Source: Treponema sp.
Lineage (GTDB): Bacteria > Spirochaetota > Spirochaetia > Treponematales > Breznakiellaceae
Assembly: GCA_031258115.1 (NCBI GenBank)
Contig: JAIRNJ010000209.1
Coordinates: 1-35,149 of the forward strand
Length of the DNA stretch: 35,149 nucleotides
Direction of reading: 5' to 3'
Program-made: the position numbers and the translations under genes
Notes under the pieces: generated by a model
What the model saw: only the letters and a program-made list of their open reading frames with translations
What the model was told of the DNA's origin: nothing
The model's database searches: none
Shown: positions 1 to 9,683 of the stretch, piece by piece
Numbering within the stretch: the stretch's first letter is position 1
Layout of the letters: each line of letters opens with the position of its first letter

Positions 1-5
1 CCTCC

Positions 6-30
6 AAAAATCGCCGATCAGGCGATTTTT
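6..30. terminator. Candidate intrinsic, possibly bidirectional terminator
   Basis: Perfect inverted repeat AAAAATCGCC-GATCA-GGCGATTTTT with a T-tract. Confidence 0.6.
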
Positions 31-48
31 TACTCTGCAAACTGCCAA

Positions 49-116
49 AGCAGCCCGTTAATCGTGGTTTTTGCGGTACGAAGTGACGCAAAAACCTACA
101 AGTGCAACAGGCTGCT
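49..116. repeat. Nested inverted repeat (cruciform-like)
   Basis: Outer arms GCAGCCCGTT (50-59) / AACAGGCTGC (106-115) with one mismatch; inner arms GGTTTTTGCG (66-75) / CGCAAAAACC (87-96), perfect. Confidence 0.7.
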
Positions 117-139
117 AGAGCAATGCCGATACTGATAGT

Positions 140-829
140 ATGAGATGCCTTCTCTCAATTACCGCCTTTATTTTTTGCCTTCCTGTTCTGATACATCCAC
201 AGGCCCGGGAAGTCCTGCGGGGAGAGGTACGCATAGATGTGGAGCTCCCAAGCCCCCTTTACATGGATGAAGAGATCCCCCTGAGGCCGGACACTTTGAG
301 ACGCCGGGCCCTGGAAGAGTCGGCCCTCTACTACGGGGCCATGATCTACGGCTGGTCTTTCCGTTACGAAATCGGCGAAAGGGCCCGGGGCATTGCGGAA
401 GAAATTGAACTTGAAAGGCTGGGAAGCATAGTCTGGGGAGATCCGGCTCTGCGGCCCACGGACGCCCAGCTTCTCGGCAATCAGTTCCTCCTGGGAACCG
501 ATTATTACCTCAATGAGGCACAACTGCGCCGAAGGGCCGCATGGAAGAGCGGCGTGGTGCGGAGCATTCAGGGTTACGGCACAGGCCCCCTGGGCGGGCC
601 TGAAAACGAAGAAGGCTGGCTTGCCCTCAAGGAAGAGGCCCTCAAGGATGCGGCACGGGCGGCCCTGCGGGCTTTTCTCCGCGGGCAGGAGCGTAACCGG
701 CCCAAAACCGTGAGCGGTTTTATATGCCTTGCCGCCTTTCCCCGGTACTTTAACGATTCAGGCTATCTGAAAGCCTCGGGCCGCTTTCTGGCGGAAATTA
801 CCGAAGTAAAGCCCTTCGCGGCCTGGTAA
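140..829 (+). CDS. Hypothetical secreted protein (N-terminal signal peptide)
   Basis: ORF of 229 aa with hydrophobic N-terminus MRCLLSITAFIFCLPVLIHPQA. Confidence 0.7.
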   Translation: MRCLLSITAFIFCLPVLIHPQAREVLRGEVRIDVELPSPLYMDEEIPLRPDTLRRRALEESALYYGAMIYGWSFRYEIGERARGIAEEIELERLGSIVWGDPALRPTDAQLLGNQFLLGTDYYLNEAQLRRRAAWKSGVVRSIQGYGTGPLGGPENEEGWLALKEEALKDAARAALRAFLRGQERNRPKTVSGFICLAAFPRYFNDSGYLKASGRFLAEITEVKPFAAW

Positions 830-850
830 GCTTAAAGATCTGCGCAGTTC

Positions 851-1456
851 CTAAAACAGCCCCAGGGTTCCGGTCTGCCATTCTTCCCTGGCTTCCATGA
901 CGAGTTTCTCTACTTCAAGCCAGGAGCCGGCCCTGGGGCCGGGGAGGCTGCGGTTGGTAGAATTGGTAAAAACTATTGTTCTGCAGCCCTGCTCCCGGAG
1001 CCGCCGGACGTTTTCCGGGGAATCGTCGATATATACATGTGCGCCCACGGCGCCCTTGTCATTCATAAAACAGAGATCCCAGTAGGGGATGTCGTAGTTA
1101 TCCAGCCAGTCCACCGTCTGGTTGATCGATTCCCGGTGGGAATGTTTGATAAAGAGCCGGTGGGTGACGATGCGGATCCTTACCCCTTTGCCGGAAAGTT
1201 TGCGGAGTATTGCCGGGGCATGTTCCATGGGCCGCATGTCCCGGAAAAGATTCCGCTGGCTAACGGCAAAACGGTGCAGCCGCTCGTAGCCGCCGAATTC
1301 GTCAATACCCCATTCGTCAAGGCCGAAGCTTACTTCTTCGGTGAGGGATTCCAGCGGTTTATTGAGCCATTCCGCAGCAATCCTGCGCAGGGCGCCGTAA
1401 AAGTCACCAACAACGCCGTCCAGATCCACGGCGAAAATGAAGCTTGATTCATCCAT
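851..1456 (-). CDS. HAD-superfamily 5'(3')-deoxyribonucleotidase-like protein
   Basis: N-terminal FAVDLDGVVGDF (DxDG), RIRIVTHR and YIDDSPENV motifs typical of NT5C-type HAD phosphatases. Confidence 0.75.
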   Translation of the reverse strand: MDESSFIFAVDLDGVVGDFYGALRRIAAEWLNKPLESLTEEVSFGLDEWGIDEFGGYERLHRFAVSQRNLFRDMRPMEHAPAILRKLSGKGVRIRIVTHRLFIKHSHRESINQTVDWLDNYDIPYWDLCFMNDKGAVGAHVYIDDSPENVRRLREQGCRTIVFTNSTNRSLPGPRAGSWLEVEKLVMEAREEWQTGTLGLF

Positions 1457-1464
1457 ATAATAGA

Positions 1465-3621
1465 TCAGCCTGTTTCCTTTGACAGTAATACTGCCATACT
1501 GCGGGCCTTTACGATATAACGGGTCTGCTGGGGAAGAATCTTTTCCTCTCCCGGTGGGAGAATGTCTTCGGGGGAGGCAAAGCTGGTATCAATGGCCCTG
1601 GCCCAGATTCTGCCCCGTTCAGGTTCGTACACCTTGAAAACCGCGGGATCGAGCCCTGCGTTGCACATGATAAAGAAGTCGTTATCATCCCTGTCGGCGC
1701 TTATCTCCGCCTTGCTGCCGTCTATCCGCATGGCGATGCAGTAGCCCAGCTTGTCCCAGTCGGGGCTGTCCCCTTTTTCGTCATACCAGGATATGTCGGG
1801 TATCGCGTTGTAGTTTCCGTCATGGCCTGTATAGAATTCGGGCCGCATGAAACCGGGATGTCTCAACCGGAAGGCGATTATCTCTTTGACAAAGCGGAAG
1901 AGTCCCCGGTTCTGTTCCAGAAGAGACCAGTCGTACCAGGAGATCTCGTTATCCTGACAGTATGCATTGTTGTTCCCCTGCTGGGTACGGCCCATCTCAT
2001 CTCCCCCAAGGATCATCGGAGTGCCCAGGGAAATCATCATGGTTGCAAAGAAGTTTTTAAGCTGCCGCTGCCGGATCATTTCCAGTACAGGGTCTTTTGT
2101 GGGGCCTTCAAAACCGTAGTTGTAGCTGTTGTTGTTGTCCCCTCCATCCCGGTTATCCTCGCCGTTGTTTTCGTTATGCTTATAGTTGTAGGAAACCAGA
2201 TCTCTCAGGGTAAAACCGTCGTGGCTGGTGATGAAGTTGATCGAATGGAAAGGCTTGCGGCCGTCCCGAAGGTAGAGGTCGCTGGAACCGGAAAGCCGGG
2301 TAGCAAGACTGCGGGTCAGTTGGGGATCGCCCCGCCAGTAATGGCGTACATCATCCCGGAAACGGTCGTTCCATTCCGCCCAGCGGCCGCCGGGGAACCA
2401 GCCCACTTGGTATGCCCCGCCCGCGTCCCAGGCTTCCGCGATGATCTTGGTGGAACTCAATACCGGATCTTCGGCAATCTTCTCCAGCATGGGAGGATTC
2501 TCCATGATGTTTCCCTGTTGATCCCTTCCCAGAATCGAAGCCAGATCGAAACGGAAGCCGTCAACGTGCATTTCCACTACCCAGTAGTGGAGACAGTCCA
2601 TGATAAAGCTTCGTACCACCGGATGATTGCAGTTTACGGTATTCCCGCAGCCTGAATAGTTCTGGTAGTAACGTTTGTTTTTGTTGAGTACATAGTAAAT
2701 GCTGTTATCCAGACCCCGGAAAGAAAAGGTAGGCCCCCATTCGTTTCCTTCAGCAGTGTGGTTGAAAACAATGTCCAGAATCACCTCAAGGCCCGCCCTG
2801 TGGAGTTCCCTGACCATCTCTTTGAACTCCCTGACCTGTCCGCCGGGACTCTTTTCCGCCGCATAGGAACCCTTGGGGGCAAAGAAGGCCACCGTGGAAT
2901 AACCCCAATAATTGGAAAGAAACTGTCCCGTCCGGGGATCGCGGCGCATGCCTTCCTTCTCGTTGAATTCCTGAATGGGAAGGAATTCCAGACTCGTCAC
3001 TCCCAGTTCCTTGAAGAAGGGGATCTTCTCGATCACCCCCTTGAAGGTTCCCGGATGATTCACGCCTGAATTTTCATTTTTGGTAAGACCGCGTACGTGG
3101 GTTTCGTAAAGCACACTGAAGCGCAGCGGATAGTTGAGGGGAAGATCCCCCTGCCAGTCAAAGCTGTTATTCACCACGATACAGCGGGGCATGGTATAAA
3201 GATCGTCTTCATAGGAAAAGGAGAGATCCCCTGCCGGATCTTCCCGGTTGTAGGAGAGGCAGGGGCCCAGATCCCAGCTGCTCAGATCCGTCAAGGCTTT
3301 GGCATAGGGGTCAAGAAGGCTCTTGTGACAGTTAAAACGTAAGCCCTTTTCAGGCTGATAGGGGCCGTCCACGAGGTAGAGGTATAATGCCCCTTCCCTG
3401 AGTCCCGGTACAAAACAGTGCCATATATCACCGGTCTTGTTTTTCCGCCGATCCAGTTTAAGTTCCACCCGCGGGCTGTCTGCCCCCTCGTGCTCAAAAA
3501 GCACTATGGATACCGATGATGCATTACGGGAAAAGAGTGAAAAATTCACCCCTTCGCTGTCCGGTTCGGCTCCCATGGGCAGCGCCTTTCCCGTCTCAAG
3601 GCTGTAATTTCCAAAGGACAT
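1465..3621 (-). CDS. glgX: Glycogen debranching enzyme (isoamylase/GlgX family, GH13)
   Basis: GH13 motifs DIVFNHTAEG, DGFRFDLASILGRD, IIAEAWDAGG, FITSHDGFTLRDLVSYN. Confidence 0.93.
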   Translation of the reverse strand: MSFGNYSLETGKALPMGAEPDSEGVNFSLFSRNASSVSIVLFEHEGADSPRVELKLDRRKNKTGDIWHCFVPGLREGALYLYLVDGPYQPEKGLRFNCHKSLLDPYAKALTDLSSWDLGPCLSYNREDPAGDLSFSYEDDLYTMPRCIVVNNSFDWQGDLPLNYPLRFSVLYETHVRGLTKNENSGVNHPGTFKGVIEKIPFFKELGVTSLEFLPIQEFNEKEGMRRDPRTGQFLSNYWGYSTVAFFAPKGSYAAEKSPGGQVREFKEMVRELHRAGLEVILDIVFNHTAEGNEWGPTFSFRGLDNSIYYVLNKNKRYYQNYSGCGNTVNCNHPVVRSFIMDCLHYWVVEMHVDGFRFDLASILGRDQQGNIMENPPMLEKIAEDPVLSSTKIIAEAWDAGGAYQVGWFPGGRWAEWNDRFRDDVRHYWRGDPQLTRSLATRLSGSSDLYLRDGRKPFHSINFITSHDGFTLRDLVSYNYKHNENNGEDNRDGGDNNNSYNYGFEGPTKDPVLEMIRQRQLKNFFATMMISLGTPMILGGDEMGRTQQGNNNAYCQDNEISWYDWSLLEQNRGLFRFVKEIIAFRLRHPGFMRPEFYTGHDGNYNAIPDISWYDEKGDSPDWDKLGYCIAMRIDGSKAEISADRDDNDFFIMCNAGLDPAVFKVYEPERGRIWARAIDTSFASPEDILPPGEEKILPQQTRYIVKARSMAVLLSKETG

Positions 3622-3652
3622 TATAGAAGTATATATGAAATTCCCAAAAAAT

Positions 3653-4351
3653 TCAATGATTCCGTCCGCCGCGGAAGAGTTCTACGAATTCTGCGGGGTA
3701 GATGTCCACGGCCCCCAGATCGTATTTATAGGGCAGGGGCATCCCCAGATCAAAGAAGCTGAAGCCGGAATCCTCAAGCCAGCGGCTTGTCAGAACAAGC
3801 TGTACAGTTCCCGCATTGTCTTCGTCATAGTAGCCTGAGTAACTGGTATAGATCCTGCCCGAAACTATGCCGAACTCTCCGGCGGCAAGTCTACCGTCAC
3901 GGTACAGGGCAAAGGAAAAGGGGCGGACTTGAGGATCCTGCAGGAAGCGGAGCTGTTTTATTACCTTTACGAGCGGCGGGGTGAGCCAGTCGTCTCCGTG
4001 GATTTCAACACAGCGGTCAAGAATCGTTTCAAAGCCGGCGTCCGGCCGCAGTTCATAACGGGGCAAAAAATGGCGTATGGATTTTTTGACATGAAGCCTC
4101 TCAAAGAACAGGGCGGAACGAAGCAGATGAAGTTTGGGAAGGAGAATATACTCGCCGTCCTCCATTTTCATTGACATAACGAGAAAACCCGCATCCATCA
4201 GGCGGGCGACAAACCGGGGATCGGTCTCAAGTGAAATACAGAATTCTTCGCTATAATCCGTTGCCAGCATGGCGTCTACCACGGCATCACAGTCATCCTC
4301 AGGGCCGATAAAAATATGGCCTGAAAGGGTATAGCGGAGAGGATACGGCAT
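3653..4351 (-). CDS. aat: Leucyl/phenylalanyl-tRNA--protein transferase family protein
   Basis: Family-like core: ...FSFALYRDGRLAAGEFGIVSGRIYTSYSGYYDEDNAGTVQLVL...FFDLGMP..YKYDLGAVDIYPAEFVELF. Confidence 0.7.
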   Translation of the reverse strand: MPYPLRYTLSGHIFIGPEDDCDAVVDAMLATDYSEEFCISLETDPRFVARLMDAGFLVMSMKMEDGEYILLPKLHLLRSALFFERLHVKKSIRHFLPRYELRPDAGFETILDRCVEIHGDDWLTPPLVKVIKQLRFLQDPQVRPFSFALYRDGRLAAGEFGIVSGRIYTSYSGYYDEDNAGTVQLVLTSRWLEDSGFSFFDLGMPLPYKYDLGAVDIYPAEFVELFRGGRNH

Positions 4352-4502
4352 TATTTTGACAGTATAGCATTATCCTGCAGTCTTTGTCAGAATGATAGCA
4401 GCAGTCTGTCTTTATGGGCAGACACTGGAGTTTCCTGCAAAATCCGGCTGGTTTTGCCGAAGCTCCGCTCTAGCTCCTTTCAAAAAAAGTTATTACAATC
4501 GA

Positions 4503-4538
4503 AGCTGTTCCAAAACTAACCGAGTTTTGGAACAAGCT
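4503..4538. repeat. Palindromic element: GTTCCAAAACT-AACCG-AGTTTTGGAAC
   Basis: 11-bp perfect inverted repeat (4507-4517 / 4523-4533), extended by AGCT arms, in the leader of the MATE gene. Confidence 0.85.
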
Positions 4539-4560
4539 CAATCTTTTCAGGATAAAATCT

Positions 4561-5919
4561 TTGATCAAAGAAAAATCGTTTTATGCAACCTTGATAAAAC
4601 TTGCCCTGCCCATGGCTTTGCAGAATCTTATCACCTTTGGGGTTGCCCTTGCAGACAACTTTATGGTGGGTTCCCTGGGGGATCTTTCACTCTCCGGGGT
4701 TTTCATTTCCAACCAGGTACACTGGCTCCTTCAGATGCTCAGCGCGGGCCTCGGGTCGGCCATGGTAGTGCTGGCCGCCCAGTATCTGGGCAGGGGGGAT
4801 ACCCGGAATGCCAAGGTAGTGATTTCCATAGCGATGAAACTGGGATTTTGCGTGGGGATCTGCTTTACCGTCGCGGTGATTCTCCTGCCCCGGCAGATCC
4901 TGGGACTCTTTACCCGCGACGAAGCGGTAATTGCCGAAGGAATGAAGTACATCGGCATCGTCTGCTTTACCTATATTTTCTTTGTGTTGAACCAGGTGTT
5001 TCTGGCGGCCCTGCGCTGCGCGCAGAACACCCGCATCGGCTTTATCAGTTCCTTTACCGGCTTCTGCATCAATATTTTTTTGAACTGGACGCTGATCTTC
5101 GGAAACCTGGGTTTTCCCGCCCTGGGAGTCCGGGGGGCCGCCATTGCCACCCTCATCGCCCGCATGGCGGAAATGCTGGTGAGCCTTGTCTACTTCCGTT
5201 TTATGGACAGAAACCTTCTCTTCCGTTTTGTTGACCTGGGGCTCAAAACCCCCGGCATGGTCAAAGACTTCTTCCGCTACGGCTTCCCGGTAATTCTGGG
5301 CGATATATTCTGGGGCATTGCCGGTTCAACACAGGTAGCGATTCTCGGCAGGCTCGGCTCCGAGATCCTGGCGGCCAATACCATTGCAGCCAATCTTCAC
5401 CAGCTCTTTGGGGTGGTGGTCTATGCCATTGCAGGCGCTTCGGGGGTGATCATCGGCAGAACCGTAGGCGGCGGAGATGTTTCAAAGGTGAAGGAATACG
5501 CGGGAACACTGCAGGTGATCTTTATCTGCTTCGGCCTTATTACAGGCATTGCGATCTTCTTTGCCCGTTCGGCAATTCTGGCATCAGGCTTCCCGAATAT
5601 TTCCGGGGAGGCTCACCGTTATGCCCTGCAGTTCCTCATCGTCTTTTCGGTAACCATCGTAGGCACCTCCTACCAGATGTCGGTACTCACCGGTATTGTC
5701 CGGGCAGGAGGCGCCACCAGCTTTGTGCTGATCAACGATCTTATCCATGTGTGGCTCATCGTGATCCCTTCGGCGCTGCTTTCAGCCTTTGTGTTTCACT
5801 TTCCGCCGGTGGTTACCTTTGCCTGCCTTAAATCCGATCAGATCCTCAAGTGCTGGGTAGCGGTAGTAAAGCTCAACCGCTGGAACTGGATGAAGAAACT
5901 GACGCGGGATGCGGCCTGA
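4561..5919 (+). CDS. MATE family efflux transporter (TTG start)
   Basis: LALPMALQNLITFGVALADNFMVGSLG and 12-TM pattern typical of MATE proteins; antisense and alternate-frame ORFs discarded. Confidence 0.92.
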   Translation: MIKEKSFYATLIKLALPMALQNLITFGVALADNFMVGSLGDLSLSGVFISNQVHWLLQMLSAGLGSAMVVLAAQYLGRGDTRNAKVVISIAMKLGFCVGICFTVAVILLPRQILGLFTRDEAVIAEGMKYIGIVCFTYIFFVLNQVFLAALRCAQNTRIGFISSFTGFCINIFLNWTLIFGNLGFPALGVRGAAIATLIARMAEMLVSLVYFRFMDRNLLFRFVDLGLKTPGMVKDFFRYGFPVILGDIFWGIAGSTQVAILGRLGSEILAANTIAANLHQLFGVVVYAIAGASGVIIGRTVGGGDVSKVKEYAGTLQVIFICFGLITGIAIFFARSAILASGFPNISGEAHRYALQFLIVFSVTIVGTSYQMSVLTGIVRAGGATSFVLINDLIHVWLIVIPSALLSAFVFHFPPVVTFACLKSDQILKCWVAVVKLNRWNWMKKLTRDAA

Positions 5920-5922
5920 ACG

Positions 5923-7224
5923 CTATTTCCCCTTTTCTGTTTTTTCCGTGACCGTTCCCCGGCTTGCGGGGAAGATAAGATTGAGGATGATCCCCACCAC
6001 CGTGGCAAGGGCCACGCCGGCAAGCTGGAACTCTACCCCTTCCGTTACCGCAAAGGCAAGCCGTCCGCCGCCGATGCCGATGACGAAAATCACGCTGGAA
6101 ATAGTCAGATTCCGTTTGTCCTTGTAATCAACCCCGCTTTCAACGATTGTACGCAGGCCGCTTGAGGCGATTATCCCGAAGAGGAGCATGGAGATGCCTC
6201 CCAGCACCGGTGTGGGAATGGTCTGGATGAGTGCGCCGAACTTGCGGAAAACCGACAGTATTACTGCGATTACCGCCGCCCCGCCGATAACCCATACCGA
6301 GTATACCCTGGTGATGGCCATGACGCCGATATTCTCGCCGTATGTGGTGTTGGGCGGCCCTCCCCAGAATGCGGCCCAGGCGGTTGCAATGCCGTCGCCG
6401 GCCAGGGTGCGGTGAAGGCCGGGGTCTTTATAGAAATCGTATCCGACTACCTTGCTTGTTACCAGGGTATCACCCAGGTGTTCGCAGATTGTAGCCAGGG
6501 AAACGATTATGAAGGTAAGACAGGGGACAAAGGCAAAGCTGGGAATACCGAACCTGGGCAGTCCGAACCATGCGGCGTCTTTTATCACCTGAAAATTGAT
6601 GATCGCATACGCGGGGAAAAAGAGTCCCATGATCAGGGTAAAGAGATAACCTGCCACAAGACCGATAAGGATCGGAATCGTGCTGAAAAAACCTTTAAGG
6701 AAGATGTTGGCCGCCACAGTTATACCGAGAGTTACCGTGGCAATGGAGAGGTATACGAGGCTGTAGTTCCCTGTGCTGTCGTTCATGGCCATGCTCATGG
6801 CGGTGGGAGCCAGGTTAAGGCCGATCACCACAATTACGCTGCCGATTACCACCGGGGGCAGGGCCTTGTCCAGCCAGCCCGTCCCGGCAAAACGGATGAT
6901 GAGTCCCACGATTACATAGAAGACGCCGGCAGCCGCAGCTCCGCCCAGAGCATAGGGGAGGCCGTGGCTTGCGGTAATGGCGATGAGGGGCGGGATAAAG
7001 GCAAAGGAGGAACCCAGGAAGGCCGGTACCTTTGCGCCGGTACAGAGGATGTAGATCAGGGTGCCTGTGCCCGCGGTAAACAGGGCCGCCGCAGGATCAA
7101 GGCCCGTCAGAATGGGTACCAGAATGGTAGCTCCAAACATGGCAAAGACATGCTGGACGCTTAAGGGTATCCAGTGGCCCAGATTAGGCCTCTCCCGGGG
7201 CCCCCAATGCATGGTTTGAGTCAT
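5923..7224 (-). CDS. uraA: Uracil/xanthine permease (NCS2 family)
   Basis: [36 protein letters not shown]...; multi-TM NCS2 signature. Confidence 0.92.
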   Translation of the reverse strand: MTQTMHWGPRERPNLGHWIPLSVQHVFAMFGATILVPILTGLDPAAALFTAGTGTLIYILCTGAKVPAFLGSSFAFIPPLIAITASHGLPYALGGAAAAGVFYVIVGLIIRFAGTGWLDKALPPVVIGSVIVVIGLNLAPTAMSMAMNDSTGNYSLVYLSIATVTLGITVAANIFLKGFFSTIPILIGLVAGYLFTLIMGLFFPAYAIINFQVIKDAAWFGLPRFGIPSFAFVPCLTFIIVSLATICEHLGDTLVTSKVVGYDFYKDPGLHRTLAGDGIATAWAAFWGGPPNTTYGENIGVMAITRVYSVWVIGGAAVIAVILSVFRKFGALIQTIPTPVLGGISMLLFGIIASSGLRTIVESGVDYKDKRNLTISSVIFVIGIGGGRLAFAVTEGVEFQLAGVALATVVGIILNLIFPASRGTVTEKTEKGK

Positions 7225-7259
7225 AAAAACTCCTTTTTATTGAAAAAATTGATTCGCAG

Positions 7260-7387
7260 GCCTGGGTTCATACCCCGGAGCTTGCTCCGGTTTCAATTTC
7301 ATAACAGGTTTCGTTTGCAGGCATGAACCCAGGCATACAATCCATACCTTATAGAACGAAGATACTCAGGAGCTTGCTCCTGGGTTC
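7260..7387. repeat. Intergenic cluster of inverted and direct repeats between divergent genes
   Basis: GCCTGGGTTCAT (7260-7271) / ATGAACCCAGGC (7323-7334); palindrome GGAGCTTGCTCC at 7277-7288 and 7369-7380; third CCTGGGTTC at 7379-7387. Confidence 0.75.
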
Positions 7388-7502
7388 TTCATTTTTATTC
7401 CGGAAAGGAACCTTCACCTTCGCTTTGCCGCGGTTCGGCGGAGGATTCCGGAGGAACCATTTTATTATATACCAGGCTGAACATTATGGATAGTATTGAA
7501 TC

Positions 7503-9014
7503 ATGTCTGCCATTGTCCTTGCCTCAATCAACGCCAAATGGATACATCCCAGCCTGGCCCTCCGTCTTCTCAAGGCAAACCTGGGGGAACTGGAAGAACA
7601 CTGTGAGATACTGGAATTCGCCCTCCGTCAGAGCCAGGATGAGCAGCTTGAAGCCATTCTTGCGGCAAGACCCCGGATTCTCGGCCTCTCGGTCTCAATA
7701 TGGAACCACCGGCCGACACTGGAACTGCTCAAGGCCCTGGAAGCGGTATCCGGCGCAAGGCCGGACTCTTCCGCCCTTCCCCTTGTTGTTCTGGGCGGGC
7801 CTGAAGTCTCCTTTCTGCCTGAAAACGCGGAGATCTTCTGCCATGCCGGCTACGTGGTTCGGGGTGAGGGAGAACAGGTCTTCCCTGTGTTATGCGGCGA
7901 TATTCTTGCCGGCAGGAAACCCGCGGAGAAATTTATCCACGCAGAACCGGTAGATATAACTTCACCCCTCTTCGATTCTGCGTACCGGCTCTATACGGAT
8001 GAGGATCTTAAACACAAACTCTGCTATGTGGAATCCAGCCGGGGCTGTCCCTTCGGCTGCAGGTTTTGCTTAAGCCCCGCAGAAAGCCGGGGCAAAGTCC
8101 GGGAATTCCCCCTGGAACCCTTTCTTGCAAACATGGAAAGCCTGCTCCGCCGGGGCGTAAAGACATTCAAATTTCTGGATCGCAGTTTTAATGTCAATAT
8201 TGCGAGGGCCGTCAGTATCATTGAATTTTTCCTTACGCATACGGATGAATTTTCGGAGATTCATTTTGAGATGGCGCCTTCCCTCTTCCCGCAGGAACTT
8301 GTGGAGGCGATGAGCCGTTTTCCGCCGGGGAAGCTGCGTCTTGAGATAGGCATTCAGACACTCAACAGTAATACTGCGGCAATTATTAACCGGGCCGGGA
8401 ATACGGAAGAAGGGCCTGCATGCCTCCGCATGCTCCGGGAAAAAACCGGGGCGCTTATCCACGCAGACCTCATCGCCGCACTGCCGGGGGAAGATTTTTC
8501 TTCCTTTGCGGCAGGATTTGACCGGCTCTGGCTGGCCCTGACTGAAGGCTCCCTTTCCGCCACAGGCTTTGAAATTCAGCCCGGCATATTGAAGCTGCTT
8601 CCCGGTTCCTCCCTCGCCCGCGATAATGCACAAGCCGCCGAAGGTTCATTAAATACCGTGCAGCGGCTTCAAATACAGGCAACTTCCTTACGCTCGCAGA
8701 GCGAAGGGACACATCCATACGGCATGCATTTTCGGACGGAAGCGCCTTACGAAGCCGTTTCCACGGCGGCCCTTTCGGAAACAGAACTTGACGCCATCAA
8801 AAACTTTGCCCGCTTTTGGGAACTTATCGTAAACCGCAGCCCCTTTCCCGATCTTGTGCCTCTTCTCTTTCCCCCGGGCAGGCCGGTCTTTTACCATTTT
8901 ATGGAACTCAGCCGTTTTCTCCTTGCCCGTTTCGGCCGAAACTGGGGTATAGACCGGAAAGACCTGCGTAACGCTCTGGAAGATTTTTGTTCCCTCCCTT
9001 CTTCCGTGCCTTGA
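7503..9014 (+). CDS. B12-binding domain radical SAM protein (DUF4080-like C-terminus)
   Basis: Canonical CxxxCxxC: SSRGCPFGCRFCLSP; B12-binding-like N-terminus with VVLGGPEVSF; RLEIGIQTLN. Confidence 0.9.
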   Translation: MSAIVLASINAKWIHPSLALRLLKANLGELEEHCEILEFALRQSQDEQLEAILAARPRILGLSVSIWNHRPTLELLKALEAVSGARPDSSALPLVVLGGPEVSFLPENAEIFCHAGYVVRGEGEQVFPVLCGDILAGRKPAEKFIHAEPVDITSPLFDSAYRLYTDEDLKHKLCYVESSRGCPFGCRFCLSPAESRGKVREFPLEPFLANMESLLRRGVKTFKFLDRSFNVNIARAVSIIEFFLTHTDEFSEIHFEMAPSLFPQELVEAMSRFPPGKLRLEIGIQTLNSNTAAIINRAGNTEEGPACLRMLREKTGALIHADLIAALPGEDFSSFAAGFDRLWLALTEGSLSATGFEIQPGILKLLPGSSLARDNAQAAEGSLNTVQRLQIQATSLRSQSEGTHPYGMHFRTEAPYEAVSTAALSETELDAIKNFARFWELIVNRSPFPDLVPLLFPPGRPVFYHFMELSRFLLARFGRNWGIDRKDLRNALEDFCSLPSSVP

Positions 9015-9024
9015 GGATACGCCG

Positions 9025-9040
9025 GGAAACTTCAGTTTCC
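9025..9040. repeat. Short hairpin GGAAAC-TTCA-GTTTCC between convergent genes
   Basis: 6-bp perfect stem followed by AAACAAGCC, resembling arms of the dispersed palindromic family; could also act as a terminator. Confidence 0.5.
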
Positions 9041-9048
9041 AAACAAGC

Positions 9049-9540
9049 CTAATCTATCCCGATTGATAAACATATTGTCTCGTTGTCATATATTTTAAAA
9101 GGTATGCAGATCAACCGTTCTCTCTCCGTCGGCCATACCACAAAATGGGCCATTTTCTTGATTACCCTGGGTAATGATATTTTTAACTGATATTCATCCT
9201 CCAGCTCTTTTTTTATATTCCCTGCTATAATGTTTATAATTTCTCCTATTGCATCTACCACCTCATCATCCAAAAAACTATGATGTCCTCCTGTCAGATA
9301 ATTGGTTATTTTAATCGCCGTTACGCTTTTCATTGATATTACCGCCAAACCGTGTGCACTGCCTGACATTGTAATGATTCCGCTTATTTCCCATTCCTGA
9401 AATTCTTTTTTTGATATGAACATGACTTTGTCTGCCGTTATGTCACAGGCGGCAAATTCCTTGAATACCATAGTACAGACTTTTATAAAACTATTTATAT
9501 AGTCAAGCATCATTTCCTCCATAAAACAGAGTTTATCCAT
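9049..9540 (-). CDS. cheX: CheX-like chemotaxis phosphatase domain protein
   Basis: ISGIITMSGSAHGLAVISM...LDDEVVDAIGEIINIIAGNIKKEL (CheX/CheC-like E..N motif). Confidence 0.75.
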   Translation of the reverse strand: MDKLCFMEEMMLDYINSFIKVCTMVFKEFAACDITADKVMFISKKEFQEWEISGIITMSGSAHGLAVISMKSVTAIKITNYLTGGHHSFLDDEVVDAIGEIINIIAGNIKKELEDEYQLKISLPRVIKKMAHFVVWPTERERLICIPFKIYDNETICLSIGID

Positions 9541-9683
9541 AAGGCAGACACATTATGAACAAACCCTGCTTATACAACATTCTGCCCATAAAGCCGGTTA
9601 CTTTATATACCGGCAAACCACCGCGCACAGGCGTTATGCTTATTATGGTTCATTCAATGTCATTTGATCAATGACCCCGCTCT

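Noticed and set aside
1822-2655. 277-aa plus-strand ORF
   Set aside because: Antisense to glgX, with no recognisable domain; explained by codon bias in GC-rich coding sequence
4392-5234. 280-aa plus-strand ORF
   Set aside because: Alternate frame of the MATE transporter; low-complexity P/G/R composition
6412-7164. 250-aa plus-strand ORF
   Set aside because: Antisense to the uracil permease; composition atypical for a real protein
7225-7502. Purine/PRPP riboswitch upstream of uraA
   Set aside because: No recognisable conserved core of a known riboswitch class could be read by eye
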